Below, piece after piece: positions 1 through 15,100 of a stretch of 64,000 bases of DNA; within the stretch, counting starts at the first letter, position 1, and every line of letters starts with the position of its first letter. Under the pieces are notes generated by a model. That model was not told where the DNA came from. It ran no database searches and worked only from the letters and a program-made list of their open reading frames with translations. Both the position numbers and the translations under genes were made by a program. Location of the stretch: assembly GCA_914767715.1 (NCBI GenBank), contig OU612067.1, forward strand, positions 21,738,162-21,802,161, read 5' to 3'. Origin of the DNA: Membranipora membranacea. Taxonomy: Eukaryota; Bryozoa; Gymnolaemata; Cheilostomatida; Membraniporidae.

Positions 1-259
1 AGAATTTGGTTTAATTTTGAGTATGACCATTAGGCTTGCTTTTTGAATGATTAAAACACGTTTTAAATCTGTTTTGTTTCCATGTCCCAAAATCTCTAGA
101 CCATATAATAAATGAGGATAAAAGAATGTATAATATATGTCAATAAGAGTTTTTTGGTCTAGGTAAGGCTATGGCACGCATCATGAACAAACACAAATTC
201 AGTTTTCTAACAAGTTCAGCTATGTGTTTGGAGAATGAGATATTGCTGTCTAAAGTTAT

Positions 260-1630
260 TCAAAGAAATTGTGTATCCGGTTTAATTTGAAGAGGAATGT
301 TGTTTAAATTGAGGGAAAAATCATTAAAATTAAGTTTTTTGTTTGATGCTCTAAAAATTATCTGAATAGTTTTATCATAATTTATAATCAACTTATTTGC
401 AAGACACCAGTTTTTTATGTTAGTAAGTTCAATTTTCATTTTGGATGGCTCTGTGGAGAATATGTTTGTATCATCAGCAAATAAAATGTATTTCAAGCTT
501 GGTGATGCCTTCAACAGATCATTGATAAAAATTAAAAATAGCAGAGGGCCTAAGACCGATCCTTGGGGTACACCATTTTTTAGGGTTAAAAAAGAGGATT
601 TTGCATCATTGATTTGAACAAATTGTTTTCTGTTTGATATATAACACTTCATGAAGTCTTTTGAATTTTCTGTAAAATTGCAAAGAGTAAGTTTTTGTAT
701 TAAAATATCATGGTCAATGGTGTCAAAAGCTATAGAAAAGTCTAAAAATATACCCTGAGTGATTTTGCTAGAATTAAAATTTATATATAAATCTTCCATC
801 AACTTATATATGGCACCCGTAGCATTTCTTCCTTTCCTAAAACCGAATTGGCTGTCAGTAAAAATGTGATTTGTTTAAAAAAATTCATTAATCTGTGCAG
901 CTAAAATCTTCTCCAAAATCTTGGATATGACACTGAGTATTGAAATAGGACAGTAGTTTGAGCAATTTGTTGGATGACCTTTTTTATGAAGTGGTTTAAC
1001 ACAGGCAACTTTAAGTAGGTCTGAGAAACAAGAGTTTTGAATTGATAGATTTACTAAATAGGCTAGTACTGGAGCAAGGCTATATTTGTTGTCTTTTAAA
1101 GCTTGGATGGGTATTTTGTCATACCCAGCTGATTTTTAATGGAAAGGCTTTTTAAAATATCAATTATTTCTTGAACCCCAATTAGGTGAAAATTTTGGAT
1201 GTAGGGGATTTGGATGGTCAAAATACTGTCTAAAATCTGTTTTAGAAGCAGGCAGTGCCACTGACAAGTTAGAACCAATATTTGTGAATAAGTTATTAAA
1301 TATTTCTGAAACTGCTTTTGGGTCATCAATTAATTGTTGGTGGTCATCTTTAAGAGCTATACAACTAGTCTCTGTCTTTTTGCTTTGATTAAGCAGACTT
1401 ATGATAAAACGCCATTTTTCATTTTGGTTGCCCTTACATTTTGAAAACTGTAATTTAAAATAATTGCGCTTGGCTTCTTTGATACATGATGTTACGAAAT
1501 TGCGGAAATTTATATAATGTTCTTGCACATTTTTGTTAAAAGGCTGATATTTTGCTTTATCATGTAGTTCAGTGCGCTTTTTGGTCAAATGAAATAGCTC
1601 ATCCATTCTTTTTGGAAGGCTTTTCTTCAT
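260..1630 (-). pseudogene. LINE linker and reverse transcriptase, frame-broken
   Basis: 1630-1160 encodes the basic linker before the RT domain. 1140-803 carries the RT fingers (a SAGYDKIP-like start, then PLHKKGHPTNCSNYCPIS) in shifted frame. 802-260 carries the palm, with AFDTIDHD, PQGSVLGP and FADD. A run of T's near 880 puts a stop (TAA) between fingers and palm. The RT motifs are unambiguous. The copy cannot encode an intact protein as read. Confidence 0.85.
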
Positions 1631-1709
1631 GATTTACCGCTTTTAATTTTAAAGCTTTTACTTGAACTTTCAATAGCCTGGGTCATAGTGTTTTGAAATT
1701 TATTAAAAG

Positions 1710-2160
1710 CTAGATTTGTATCAGTTCAATGTAAACAGACTCCCACTCACAATTTTCTAAATTATCTCTTAAAAGCTGGTAATCGATCTTTTGAAATGTA
1801 GCATTACTGCTAGCAATTTTATTGTTTTCAGAATGTTGCATATATGAGAAAGCCAAACACACAGGCAGATGGTCTGCAATCCGGTAATTCATGGTGAAAG
1901 ACCTAATGTTTTGTTTAAAATTTTTTATTAAGATGTGGCCGAGGATACTTGTCTTGTGTTTGCCAAAGCGAGCCGGAGTAGAAATAGTATTAAAATGACC
2001 ATTTTTTCCAATCAAATCAAGATAATTGTAGGAAAATTTATCCAAAGGGTTTTCATAGTTAATATCAATATTAATATCCCCAACAACAACAGGGCTAGAT
2101 GGGAGGGAAGGCAGCAGCTCTGCCAAATCACCAACTGTAAGTATTTAACTAATTATAGTG
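1710..2160 (-). pseudogene. LINE endonuclease C-terminal fragment
   Basis: Open frame of about 140 codons carrying the C-terminal half of an AP-type endonuclease: GDINIDI, a Thr-Ser-x-Leu-Gly-His stretch, and ADH in the usual SDH position. The N-terminal catalytic part is absent, so the copy is 5' truncated. It is separated from the downstream linker frame by about 80 bases of broken reading frame. Confidence 0.8.
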
Positions 2161-2297
2161 CATGGATTCGAGGAAGAGACAGTGAATATCAACTTTCTGT
2201 ACACTGCTGGAATGCTGCATAGCTACTGATCAGTAACAGCTCATAAAAATGTGATTGGATGACGTTGTGTCATTTCATCGAAGAAATGAGGCCAAAA

Positions 2298-3140
2298 AGG
2301 CTGTTGTTACCAAAGTAGGTGGCTGAGCTGATATGATTGCTGTATATTTCAAAACAGGTTATATTTATCTTAGAGATATAGTTTATCCTAAATCTAGGTT
2401 GGAAATAATATGTGATGGGCCTAAAGTGGTGTTTTATGTCACGTAGTTATGCGAGTGATCTTTTAAATTTGATGATTTAATGTGAAATTTTTGTGCTACG
2501 ATTTGAGACAGATCGGATAATTTTTGCTGTTTCCCACAGAAGTGCTGTTTGAATGACGCATAACAATAAATTATCAAGATCATCAAGAGTAGATAAATTT
2601 TGCCTCATTTTTACATAAAGCCAAACATGCTGTCAAAAGGGCCATTACAAAGTCTAGACATTTTTCAAAAAAGAAATTTGTCTGGCCTAAATAATGGTCC
2701 TTTTGACAGGATGTTTTGCACTATGGAAAAATGACGCCAAATATATCTACATTCGATAGTCTGTGCTGATCTTGAATATTTACACTGCCAAACTTGGAAG
2801 AGCATCAATTTAACGGTGAAGATTGTTGTCAATAAATGTTAAGAAAAAATCGTTATACTGCTGAAAATTTGTGTGTGGGTCATTCAAACAGCGCTACAGT
2901 CGATAATAGCGAAAAATTGGCTCTTACTTATTCGGTCTGTCTCAAATTGTTGCTTAAAATTTCACATTATTGATCATCAAATTTCAAAAACCGTGTGATG
3001 AAAAATGCCGCATTAGGCTCATCATATATTATTTTCAACCAAAAATTGGGATGGACTATATCACTTAGAAAAAATATGACCTGTTTTGAATCTTTTTTTT
3101 AAGCTCAGCCATCCACATTGCTAAAATCACCGTTTACAAC
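2298..3140. repeat. foldback (long inverted-repeat) element
   Basis: The left half (about 2298-2665) is an imperfect inverted copy of the right half (about 2680-3140). Matching pairs include 2352-2370 with 3075-3093 (around AAAACAGGT), 2465-2520 with 2930-2985 (around TGAGACAG), and the innermost pair around TCAAAAGGGCCATTA with TAATGGTCCTTTTGA. No open reading frame is present. It looks like a non-autonomous foldback DNA element. Its right end adjoins the point where the LRR array stops, inside an intron. Confidence 0.7.
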
Positions 3141-3159
3141 TTCATATTTTCGTAATGAA

Positions 3160-6100
3160 TAGTAAGACTAATAATGAGAAGAAAACTCACTGTCGCAACT
3201 TAAAATAAATCATGGTGGTAATGACTTATTCAAACTTATATTCCAATTTTATCAAAAATAAGCTGCATACTTATAATGGATAAAAACCCACCTTTCTGGT
3301 AATGCTGATAGATCACAGTGCCGCACAGTTAAACTCTTCAATGACCTCATCATACCTATACTATCAGGTAATGTGTGAAGTTTCTCATTAGCTGACACAT
3401 TTAACTCCTCTAGAGCATTCAGTGTGCCGATACTATAATATATAAAGATAAGTAAGACTAACAATGAGAAGAAAACTCACTGTCGCAACTTAAAATAAAT
3501 CATGATGGTCAAGATTTATTTTAAACTTATATTCCAATTTTATCATAAATAAGCTGCATACTTATAATGTATAAATTACCCACCTTTCTGGTAATGTTGA
3601 TAGATCTAAGTTCCACACATCTAAACTCTTCAATGACCTCATCATACCAATACTATCAGGTAATGTGTGTAGATTCTTAATACCTGACACATATAACTTC
3701 TCTAGAGCAGTCAGTGAGCCGATACTATAATATATAAAGATAGGTGAGACTAACAATGAGAAGAAAACTCACTGTCGCAACTTAAAATAAATCATGATGG
3801 TCAAGATTTATTTTAAACTTATATTCAAATTTTATCATAAATAAGCTGCATACTTATAATGTATAAATTACCCACCTTTCTGGTAATGCTGATAGATCAC
3901 AGCCTAACACAACTAAGACCTTCAATGACCTCATCATACCAATACTATCAGGTAATGTGTGTAGGTTCTTATTAACTGACACATATAACTTCTCTAGAGC
4001 AGTCAGTGTGCCGATACTATAATATATAAAGATAGGTGAGACTAACAATGAGAAGAAAACTCACTGTCGCAACTTAAAATAAATCATAATGGTCAAGATT
4101 TATTTTAAACTTATATTCCAATTTTATCATAAATAAGCTGCATACTTATAATGTATAAATTACCCACCTTTCTGGTAATGCTGATAGATCACAGCCTAAC
4201 ACAACTAAGACCTTCAATGACCTCATCATACCAATACTATCAGGTAATGTGTGTAGATTCTTATTATCTGACACATTTAACGTCTCTAGAGCAGTCAGTG
4301 ACCCGATACTATAATATGTATAAAGATAAATAAGACTAACAATGAGAAGAAAACTCACTGTCACATATTAAAATAAATCATGGTGGTAATGACTTATTCA
4401 AACTTATATTCAAATTTTACCATAAATAAGCTGCATACTTATAATGGCTAAATTACCCACCTTTCTGGTAATGTTGATAGTTCACAGCCTAACACATTTA
4501 AGACCTTCAATGACCTCATCATACCAATACTATCAGGTAATGTGTGTAGATTCTCATTATATGACACATCTAACGTCTCTAGAGCAGTCAGTGAGCCGAT
4601 ACTATAATATGTATAAAGATAAATAAGACTAACGATGAGAAAAAAACTCATTGTCACGTATTAAAATAAATCATGGTGATAATGACTTATTCAAACTTAT
4701 ATTCAAATTTTACCATAAATAAGCTGCATACTTATAATGGCTAAATTACCCACCTTTCTGGTAATGTTGATAGTTCACAGCCTAACACATTTAAGACCTT
4801 CAATGACCTCATCATACCAATACTATCTGGTAATGTGTGTAGATTCTTATTAGTGGACACATATAACATCTCTAGAGCAGTCAGTGAGCCGATACTATAA
4901 TATATAAAGATAGGTGAGACTAACAATGAGAAGAAAACTCACTGTCGCAACTTAAAATAAATCATGATGGTCAAGATTTATTTTAAACTTATATTCCAAT
5001 TTTATCATAAATAAGCTGCATACTTATAATGTATAAATTACCCACCTTTCTGGTAATGTTGATAGATCACAGCCTGACACAACTAAGACCTTCAATGACC
5101 TCATCATACCAATACTATCTGGTAATGTGTGTAGATTCTTATTACCTGACACATATAACGTCTCTAGAGCAGTCAGTGAGCCGATACTATAATATATAAA
5201 GATAGGTGAGACTAACAATGAGAAGAAAACTCACTGTCGCAACTTAAAATAAATCATGATGGTCAAGATTTATTTTAAACTTATATTCCAATTTTATCAT
5301 AAATAAGCTGCATACTTATAATGTATAAATTACCCACCTTTCTGGTAATGTTGATAGATCACAGCCTGACACAACTAAGACCTTCAATGACCTCATCATA
5401 CCAATACTATCTGGTAATGTGTGTAGATTCTTATTCTCTGACACATTTAGGGTCTCTAGAGCAGTCAGTGAGCCGATACTATAATAATAAAGATAAGTAA
5501 GACTAACAATGAGAAGAAAACTCACTGTCGCAACTTAAAATAAATCATGATGGTCAAGATTTATTTTAAACTTATATTCCAATTTTATCATAAATAAGCT
5601 GCATACTTATAATGTATAAATTACCCACCTTTCTGGTAATGCTGATAGATCACAGTATGACACAACTAAGACCTTCAATGACCTCATCATACCAATACTA
5701 TCAGGTAATGTGTGTAGATTCTTATTACCTAACACATCTAACGTCTCTAGAGCAGTCAGTGAGCCGATACTATAATATATATAAAGATAAGTAAGACTAA
5801 CAATGAGAAGATAACTCATTGTCACATATTAAAATAAATCATGGTGGTAATGACTTATTCAAACTTATATTCCAATTTTATCATAAATAAGCTGCATACT
5901 TATAATGGATAAATTACCCACCTTTCTGGTAATGCTGATAGATCACAGTATGACACATCTAAGACCTTCAGTGACCTCACCATACCTATACTATCAGGTA
6001 ATGTGTGTAGATTCTTATTACCGTACACATTTAACGTCTCTAGAGCTGTCAGTGAGCCGATACTATAATATATATAAAGATAAGTAAGACTAACAATGAG

Positions 6101-9100
6101 AAGATAACTCATTGTCACATATTAAAATAAATCATGGTGGTAATGACTTATTCAAACTTATATTCCAATTTTATCATTAATAAGCTGCATACTTATAATG
6201 GATAAATTACCCACCTTTCTGGTAATGCTGATAGATCACAGTATGACACAACTAAGACCTTCAATGACCTCATCATACCAATACTATCAGGTAATGTGTG
6301 TAGATTCTTATTACCGTACACATTTAACGTCTCTAGAGCAGTCAGTGAGCCGATACTATAATATATATAAAGATAAGTAAGACTAACAATGAGAAGATAA
6401 CTCATTGTCACATATTAAAATAAATCATGGTGGTAATGACTTATTCAAACTTATATTCCAATTTTATCATAAATAAGCTGCATACTTATAATGGATAAAT
6501 TACCCACCTTTCTGGTAATGCTGATAGATCACAGTATGACACAACTAAGACCTTCAATGACCTCATCATACCAATACTATCAGGTAATGTGTGTAGATTC
6601 TTATTACCTAACACATCTAACGTCTCTAGAGCAGTCAGTGAGCCGATACTATAATATATATAAAGATAAGTAAGACTAACAATGAGAAGATAACTCACTG
6701 TCACATATTAAAATAAATCATGGTGGTAATGACTTATTCAAACTTATATTCCAATTTTATCATAAATAAGCTGCATACTTATAATGGATAAATTACCCAC
6801 CTTTCTGGTAATGCTGATAGATCACAGTATGACACATCTAAGACCTTCAGTGACCTCACCATACCTATACTATCAGGTAATGTGTGTAGATTCTTATTAC
6901 CGTACACATTTAACGTCTCTAGAGCTGTCAGTGAGCCGATACTATAATATATATAAAGATAAGTAAGACTAACAATGAGAAGATAACTCATTGTCACATA
7001 TTAAAATAAATCATGGTGGTAATGACTTATTCAAACTTATATTCCAATTTTATCATAAATAAGCTGCATACTTATAATGGATAAATTACCCACCTTTCTG
7101 GTAATGCTGATAGATCACAGCGCCCCACAGTTAAACTCTTCAATGACCTCATCATACCTATACTATCAGGTAATGTGTGTAGATTCTTATTACCTGATAC
7201 ATTTAACGTCTCTAGAGCAGTCAGTGAGCCGATACTATAATATATATATAAAGATAAGTAAGACTAACAATGAGAAGAAAACTCACTGTCGCAACTTAAA
7301 ATAAATCATGGTGGTAATGACTTATTCAAACTTATATTCCAATTTTATCATAAATAAGCTGCATACTTATAATGGATAAATTACCCACCTCTCTGGTAAT
7401 GCTGATAGATTACAGTTTGACACAACTAAGACCTTCAATGACCTCATCATACCAATACTATCAGGAAATGTGTGTAGATTCTGATTATGTGACACATCTA
7501 ACGTCTCTAGAGCAGTCAGTGAGCCGATACTATAATATATATAAAGATAAGTAAGACTAACAATGAGAAGAAAACTCACTGTCGCAACTTAAAATAAATC
7601 ATGGTGGTAATGACTTATTCAAACTTATATTCCAATTTTATCATAAATAAGCTGCATACTTATAATGGATAAATTACCCACCTCTCTGGTAATGCTGATA
7701 GATTATAGTTTGACACAACTAAGACCTTCAATGACCTCATCATACCAATACTATCAGGTAATGTGTGTAGATTCTTATTACCGTACACATTTAACTCCTC
7801 TAGATCTGTCAGTGTGCCGATACTATAATATATATATAAAGATAAGTAAGACTAACAATGAGAAGATAACTCACTGTCACAACTTAACATAAATCATGGT
7901 GGTAATGACTTATTCAAACTTATATTCCAATTTTATCATAAATAAGCTGCATACTTATAATGTATAAATTACCCACCTCTCTGGTAATGCTGATAGATCA
8001 CAGTACTGCACAGTTAAACTCTTTAATGACCTCATCATACCTATACTATCAGGTAATGTGTGTAGATTCTTATTACCTAACACATCTAACGTCTCTAGAG
8101 CAGTCAGTGAGCCGATACTATAATATATATAAAGATAAGTAAGACTAACGATGAGAAGATAACTCACTGTCGCAACTTAAAATAAATCATGGTGGTAATG
8201 ACTTATTCAAACTTATATTCCAATTTTATCATAAATAAGCTGCATACTTATAATGTATAAATTACCCACCTTTCTGGTAATGCTGACAGATCACAGTATG
8301 ACACACCTAAGACCTTCAATGACCTCATCATACATATACCATCTGGTAATGTGTGTAGATTCTTATTATCTGACACATCTAACGTCTCTAGAGCAGTCAG
8401 TGAGCTGATACTATAATATATATAAAGATAAGTAAGACTAACAATGAGAAGATAACTCACTGTCGCAACTTAAAATAAATCATGGTGGTAATGACTTATT
8501 CAAACTTATATTCCAATTTTATCATAAATAAGCTGCATACTTATAATGTATAAATTACCCACCTCTCTGGTAATGCTGATAGATCACAGTACAGCACAGT
8601 TAAACTCTTTAATGACCTCATCATACCAATACTATCAGGTAATGTGTGTAGATTCTCATTATATGTCACATCTAACGTCTCTAGAGCAGTCAGTGAGCCG
8701 ATACTATAATACATAAAGATAGGTGAGACTAACAATGAGACGAAAACTCACTGTCGCAACTTAAAATAAATCATGGTGGTAATGACTTATTCAAACTTAT
8801 ATTCCAATTTTATCATAAATAAGCTGCATACTTATAATGTATAAATTACCCACCTCTCTGGTAATGTTGATAGATCACAGTACCGTACAGTTAAACTCTT
8901 TAATGACCTCATCATGCCAATACTATCAGGTAATGTGTGTAGATTCATATTACCTGACACATTTAACGTCTCTAGAGCAGTCAGTGAGCCGATACTATAA
9001 TATATATATAAAGATAAGTAAGACTAACAATGAGAAGAAAACTCACTGTGGCAACTTAAAATAAATCATGGTGGTAATGACTTATTCAAACTTATATTCA

Positions 9101-12100
9101 AATTTTATCATAAGTAAGCTGCATACTTATAATGTATAAATTACCCACCTTTCTGGTAATGTTGATACTGATAGATTACAGTATGACACATCTAAGACCT
9201 TCAATGACCTCATCATACCAATACTATCAGGTAATGTGTGTAGATTCATATTACCTGACACATTTAACGTCTCTAGAGCAGTTAGTGAGCCGATACTATA
9301 ATATATATAAAGATAAGTAAGACTAACAATGAGAAGATAACTCACTGTCGCAACTTAAAATAAATCATGGTGGTAATGACTTATTCAAACTTATATTCCA
9401 ATTTTATCATAAATAAGCTGCATACTTATAATGTATAAATTACCCACCTCTCTGGTAATGCTGATAGATCACAGTACAGCACAGTTAAACTCTTTAATGA
9501 CCTCATCATACCAATACTATCAGGTAATGTGTGTAGATTCTCATTATATGTCACATCTAACGTCTCTAGAGCAGTCAGTGAGCCGATACTATAATATATA
9601 AAGATAGGTGAGACTAACAATGAGAAGAAAACTCACTGTCGCAACTTAAAATAAATCATGATGGTCAAGATTTATTTTAAACTTATATTCCAATTTTATC
9701 ATAAATAAGCTGCATACTTATAATGTATAAATTACCCACCTTTCTGGTAATGTTGATAGATCACAGCCTGACACAACTAAGACCTTCAATGACCTCATCA
9801 TACCAATACTATCTGGTAATGTGTGTAGATTCTTATTACCTGACACATATAACGTCTCTAGAGCAGTCAGTGAGCCGATACTATAATATATAAAGATAGG
9901 TGAGACTAACAATGAGAAGAAAACTCACTGTCGCAACTTAAAATAAATCATGATGGTCAAGATTTATTTTAAACTTATATTCCAATTTTATCATAAATAA
10001 GCTGCATACTTATAATGTATAAATTACCCACCTTTCTGGTAATGTTGATAGATCACAGCCTGACACAACTAAGACCTTCAATGACCTCATCATACCAATA
10101 CTATCTGGTAATGTGTGTAGATTCTTATTCTCTGACACATTTAGGGTCTCTAGAGCAGTCAGTGAGCCGACACTATAATAATAAAGATAAGTAAGACTAA
10201 CAATGAGAAGAAAACTCACTGTCGCAACTTAAAATAAATCATGATGGTCAAGATTTATTTTAAACTTATATTCCAATTTTATCATAAATAAGCTGCATAC
10301 TTATAATGTATAAATTACCCACCTTTCTGGTAATGCTGATAGATCACAGTATGACACAACTAAGACCTTCAATGACCTCATCATACCAATACTATCAGGT
10401 AATGTGTGTAGATTCTTATTACCTAACACATCTAACGTCTCTAGAGCAGTCAGTGAGCCGATACTATAATAATAAAGATAAGTAAGACTAACAATGAGAA
10501 GAAAACTCACTGTCGCAACTTAAAATAAATCATGATGGTCAAGATTTATTTTAAACTTATATTCCAATTTTATCATAAATAAGCTGCATACTTATAATGT
10601 ATAAATTACCCACCTTTCTGGTAATGCTGATAGATCACAGTATGACACAACTAAGACCTTCAATGACCTCACCATACCTATACTATCAGGTAATGTGTGT
10701 AGATTCTTATTACCGTACACATCTAACTTCTCTAGAGCAGTCAGTGAGCCGATACTATAATATATATAAAGATAAGTAAGACTAACAATGAGAAGATAAC
10801 TCATTGTCACATATTAAAATAAATCATGGTGGTAATGACTTATTCAAACTTATATTCCAATTTTATCATAAATAAGCTGCATACTTATAATGGATAAATT
10901 ACCCACCTTTCTGGTAATGCTGATAGATCACAGTATGACACATCTAAGACCTTCAGTGACCTCACCATACCTATACTATAAGGTAATGTGTGTAGATTCT
11001 TATTACCGTAAACATTTAACGTCTCTAGAGCTGTCAGTGAGCCGATACTATAATATATATAAAGATAAGTAAGACTAACAATGAGAAGATAACTCATTGT
11101 CACATATTAAAATAAATCATGGTGGTAATGACTTATTCAAACTTATATTCCAATTTTATCATAAATAAGCTGCATACTTATAATGGATAAATTACCCACC
11201 TTTCTGGTAATGCTGATAGATCACAGTATGACACAACTAAGACCTTCAATGACCTCATCATACCAATACTATCAGGTAATGTGTGTAGATTCTTATTACC
11301 GTACACATTTAACGTCTCTAGAGCAGTTAGTGAGCCGATACTATAATATATATAAAGATAAGTAAGACTAACAATGAGAAGATAACTCATTGTCACATAT
11401 TAAAATAAATCATGGTGGTAATGACTTATTCAAACTTATATTCCAATTTTATCATAAATAAGCTGCATACTTATAATGGATAAATTACCCACCTTTCTGG
11501 TAATGCTGATAGATCACAGTATGACACAACTAAGACCTTCAATGACCTCATCATACCAATACTATCTGGTAATGTGTGTAGATTCTTATTCTCTGACACA
11601 TTTAGGGTCTCTAGAGCAGTCAGTGAGCCGACACTATAATAATAAAGATAAGTAAGACTAACAATGAGAAGAAAACTCACTGTCGCAACTTAAAATAAAT
11701 CATGATGGTCAAGATTTATTTTAAACTTATATTCCAATTTTATCATAAATAAGCTGCATACTTATAATGTATAAATTACCCACCTTTCTGGTAATGCTGA
11801 TAGATCACAGTATGACACAACTAAGACCTTCAATGACCTCATCATACCAATACTATCAGGTAATGTGTGTAGATTCTTATTACCTAACACATCTAACGTC
11901 TCTAGAGCAGTCAGTGAGCCGATACTATAATAATAAAGATAAGTAAGACTAACAATGAGAAGAAAACTCACTGTCGCAACTTAAAATAAATCATGATGGT
12001 CAAGATTTATTTTAAACTTATATTCCAATTTTATCATAAATAAGCTGCATACTTATAATGTATAAATTACCCACCTTTCTGGTAATACTGATAGATCACA

Positions 12101-15100
12101 GTATGACACAACTAAGACCTTCAATGACCTCACCATACCTATACTATCAGGTAATGTGTGTAGATTCTTATTACCGTACACATCTAACTTCTCTAGAGCA
12201 GTCAGTGAGCCGATACTATAATATATATAAAGATAAGTAAGACTAACAATGAGAAGATAACTCATTGTCACATATTAAAATAAATCATGGTGGTAATGAC
12301 TTATTCAAACTTATATTCCAATTTTATCATAAATAAGCTGCATACTTATAATGGATAAATTACCCACCTTTCTGGTAATGCTGATAGATCACAGTATGAC
12401 ACAACTAAGACCTTCAATGACCTCATCATACCAATACTATCAGGTAATGTGTGTAGATTCTTATTACCGTACACATTTAACGTCTCTAGAGCAGTTAGTG
12501 AGCCGATACTATAATATATATAAAGATAAGTAAGACTAACAATGAGAAGATAACTCATTGTCACATATTAAAATAAATCATGGTGGTAATGACTTATTCA
12601 AACTTATATTCCAATTTTATCATAAATAAGCTGCATACTTATAATGGATAAATTACCCACCTTTCTGGTAATGCTGATAGATCACAGTATGACACAACTA
12701 AGACCTTCAATGACCTCATCATACCAATACTATCAGGTAATGTGTGTAGATTCTTATTACCTAACACATCTAACGTCTCTAGAGCAGTCAGTGAGCCGAT
12801 ACTATAATATATATAAAGATGAGTAAGACTAACAATGAGAAGATAACTCACTGTCACATATTAAAATAAATCATGGTGGTAATGACTTATTCAAACTTAT
12901 ATTCCAATTTTATCATAAATAAGCTGCATACTTATAATGGATAAATTACCCACCTTTCTGGTAATGCTGATAGATCACAGTATGACACATCTAAGACCTT
13001 CAGTGACCTCACCATACCTATACTATCAGGTAATGTGTGTAGATTCTTATTACCGTACACATTTAACGTCTCTAGAGCTGTCAGTGAGCCGATACTATAA
13101 TATATATAAAGATAAGTAAGACTAACAATGAGAAGATAACTCATTGTCACATATTAAAATAAATCATGGTGGTAATGACTTATTCAAACTTATATTCCAA
13201 TTTTATCATAAATAAGCTGCATACTTATAATGGATAAATTACCCACCTTTCTGATAATGCTGATAGATCACAGCGCCCCACAGTTAAACTCTTCAATGAC
13301 CTCATCATACCTATACTATCAGGTAATGTGTGTAGATTCTTATTACCTGATACATTTAACGTCTCTAGAGCAGTCAGTGAGCCGATACTATAATATATAT
13401 ATAAAGATAAGTAAGACTAACAATGAGAAGAAAACTCACTGTCGCAACTTAAAATAAATCATGGTGGTAATGACTTATTCAAACTTATATTCCAATTTTA
13501 TCATAAATAAGCTGCATACTTATAATGGATAAATTACCCACCTCTCTGGTAATGCTGATAGATTACAGTTTGACACAACTAAGACCTTCAATGACCTCAT
13601 CATACCAATACTATCAGGTAATGTGTGTAGATTCTGATTATGTGACACATCTAACGTCTCTAGAGCAGTCAGTGAGCCGATACTATAATATATATAAAGA
13701 TAAGTAAGACTAACAATGAGAAGAAAACTCACTGTCGCAACTTAAAATAAATCATGGTGGTAATGACTTATTCAAACTTATATTCCAATTTTATCATAAA
13801 TAAGCTGCATACTTATAATGGATAAATTACCCACCTCTCTGGTAATGCTGATAGATTACAGTTTGACACAACTAAGACCTTCAATGACCTCATCATACCA
13901 ATACTATCAGGTAATGTGTGTAGATTCTTATTACCGTACACATTTAACTCCTCTAGATCTGTCAGTGTGCCGATACTATAATATATATATAAAGATAAGT
14001 AAGACTAACAATGAGAAGATAACTCACTGTCACAACTTAACATAAATCATGGTGGTAATGACTTATTCAAACTTATATTCCAATTTTATCATAAATAAGC
14101 TGCATACTTATAATGTATAAATTACCCACCTCTCTGGTAATGCTGATAGATCACAGTACTGCACAGTTAAACTCTTTAATGACCTCATCATACCTATACT
14201 ATCAGGTAATGTGTGTAGATTCTTATTACCTAACACATCTAACGTCTCTAGAGCAGTCAGTGAGCCGATACTATAATATATATAAAGATAAGTAAGACTA
14301 ACGATGAGAAGATAACTCACTGTCGCAACTTAAAATAAATCATGGTGGTAATGACTTATTCAAACTTATATTCCAATTTTATCATAAATAAGCTGCATAC
14401 TTATAATGTATAAATTACCCACCTTTCTGGTAATGCTGACAGATCACAGTATGACACACCTAAGACCTTCAATGACCTCATCATACATATACCATCTGGT
14501 AATGTGTGTAGATTCTTATTATCTGACACATCTAACGTCTCTAGAGCAGTCAGTGAGCTGATACTATAATATATATAAAGATAAGTAAGACTAACAATGA
14601 GAAGATAACTCACTGTCGCAACTTAAAATAAATCATGGTGGTAATGACTTATTCAAACTTATATTCCAATTTTATCATAAATAAGCTGCATACTTATAAT
14701 GTATAAATTACCCACCTCTCTGGTAATGCTGATAGATCACAGTACAGCACAGTTAAACTCTTTAATGACCTCATCATACCAATACTATCAGGTAATGTGT
14801 GTAGATTCTCATTATATGTCACATCTAACGTCTCTAGAGCAGTCAGTGAGCCGATACTATAATATATAAAGATAGGTGAGACTAACAATGAGACGAAAAC
14901 TCACTGTCGCAACTTAAAATAAATCATGGTGGTAATGACTTATTCAAACTTATATTCCAATTTTATCATAAATAAGCTGCATACTTATAATGTATAAATT
15001 ACCCACCTCTCTGGTAATGTTGATAGATCACAGTACCGTACAGTTAAACTCTTTAATGACCTCATCATGCCAATACTATCAGGTAATGTGTGTAGATTCA

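Larger units (their letters stand above)
1..2160 (-). mobile_element. non-LTR (LINE) retrotransposon remnant
   Basis: Read on the minus strand, the order is endonuclease, linker, reverse transcriptase, as in APE-type LINEs. The endonuclease part (about 2160-1710) shows VVVGDINIDI and the conserved terminal IADHLPV motif. The linker lies at 1630-1160. The reverse transcriptase (about 1140-260) shows AFDTIDHDIL, GVPQGSVLGPLLFLIFINDL and the catalytic FADD box. Frame changes near 1650-1710 and 1140 and a stop near 870 make the coding region discontinuous, so this copy is dead. The 5' end is truncated close to 2160 and the 3' part runs off the left edge of the window. The motif style suits Jockey/CR1-like lineages, but I cannot assign a clade. 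It lies on the same strand as the LRR gene, beyond that gene's last recognisable exon. Confidence 0.9.
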
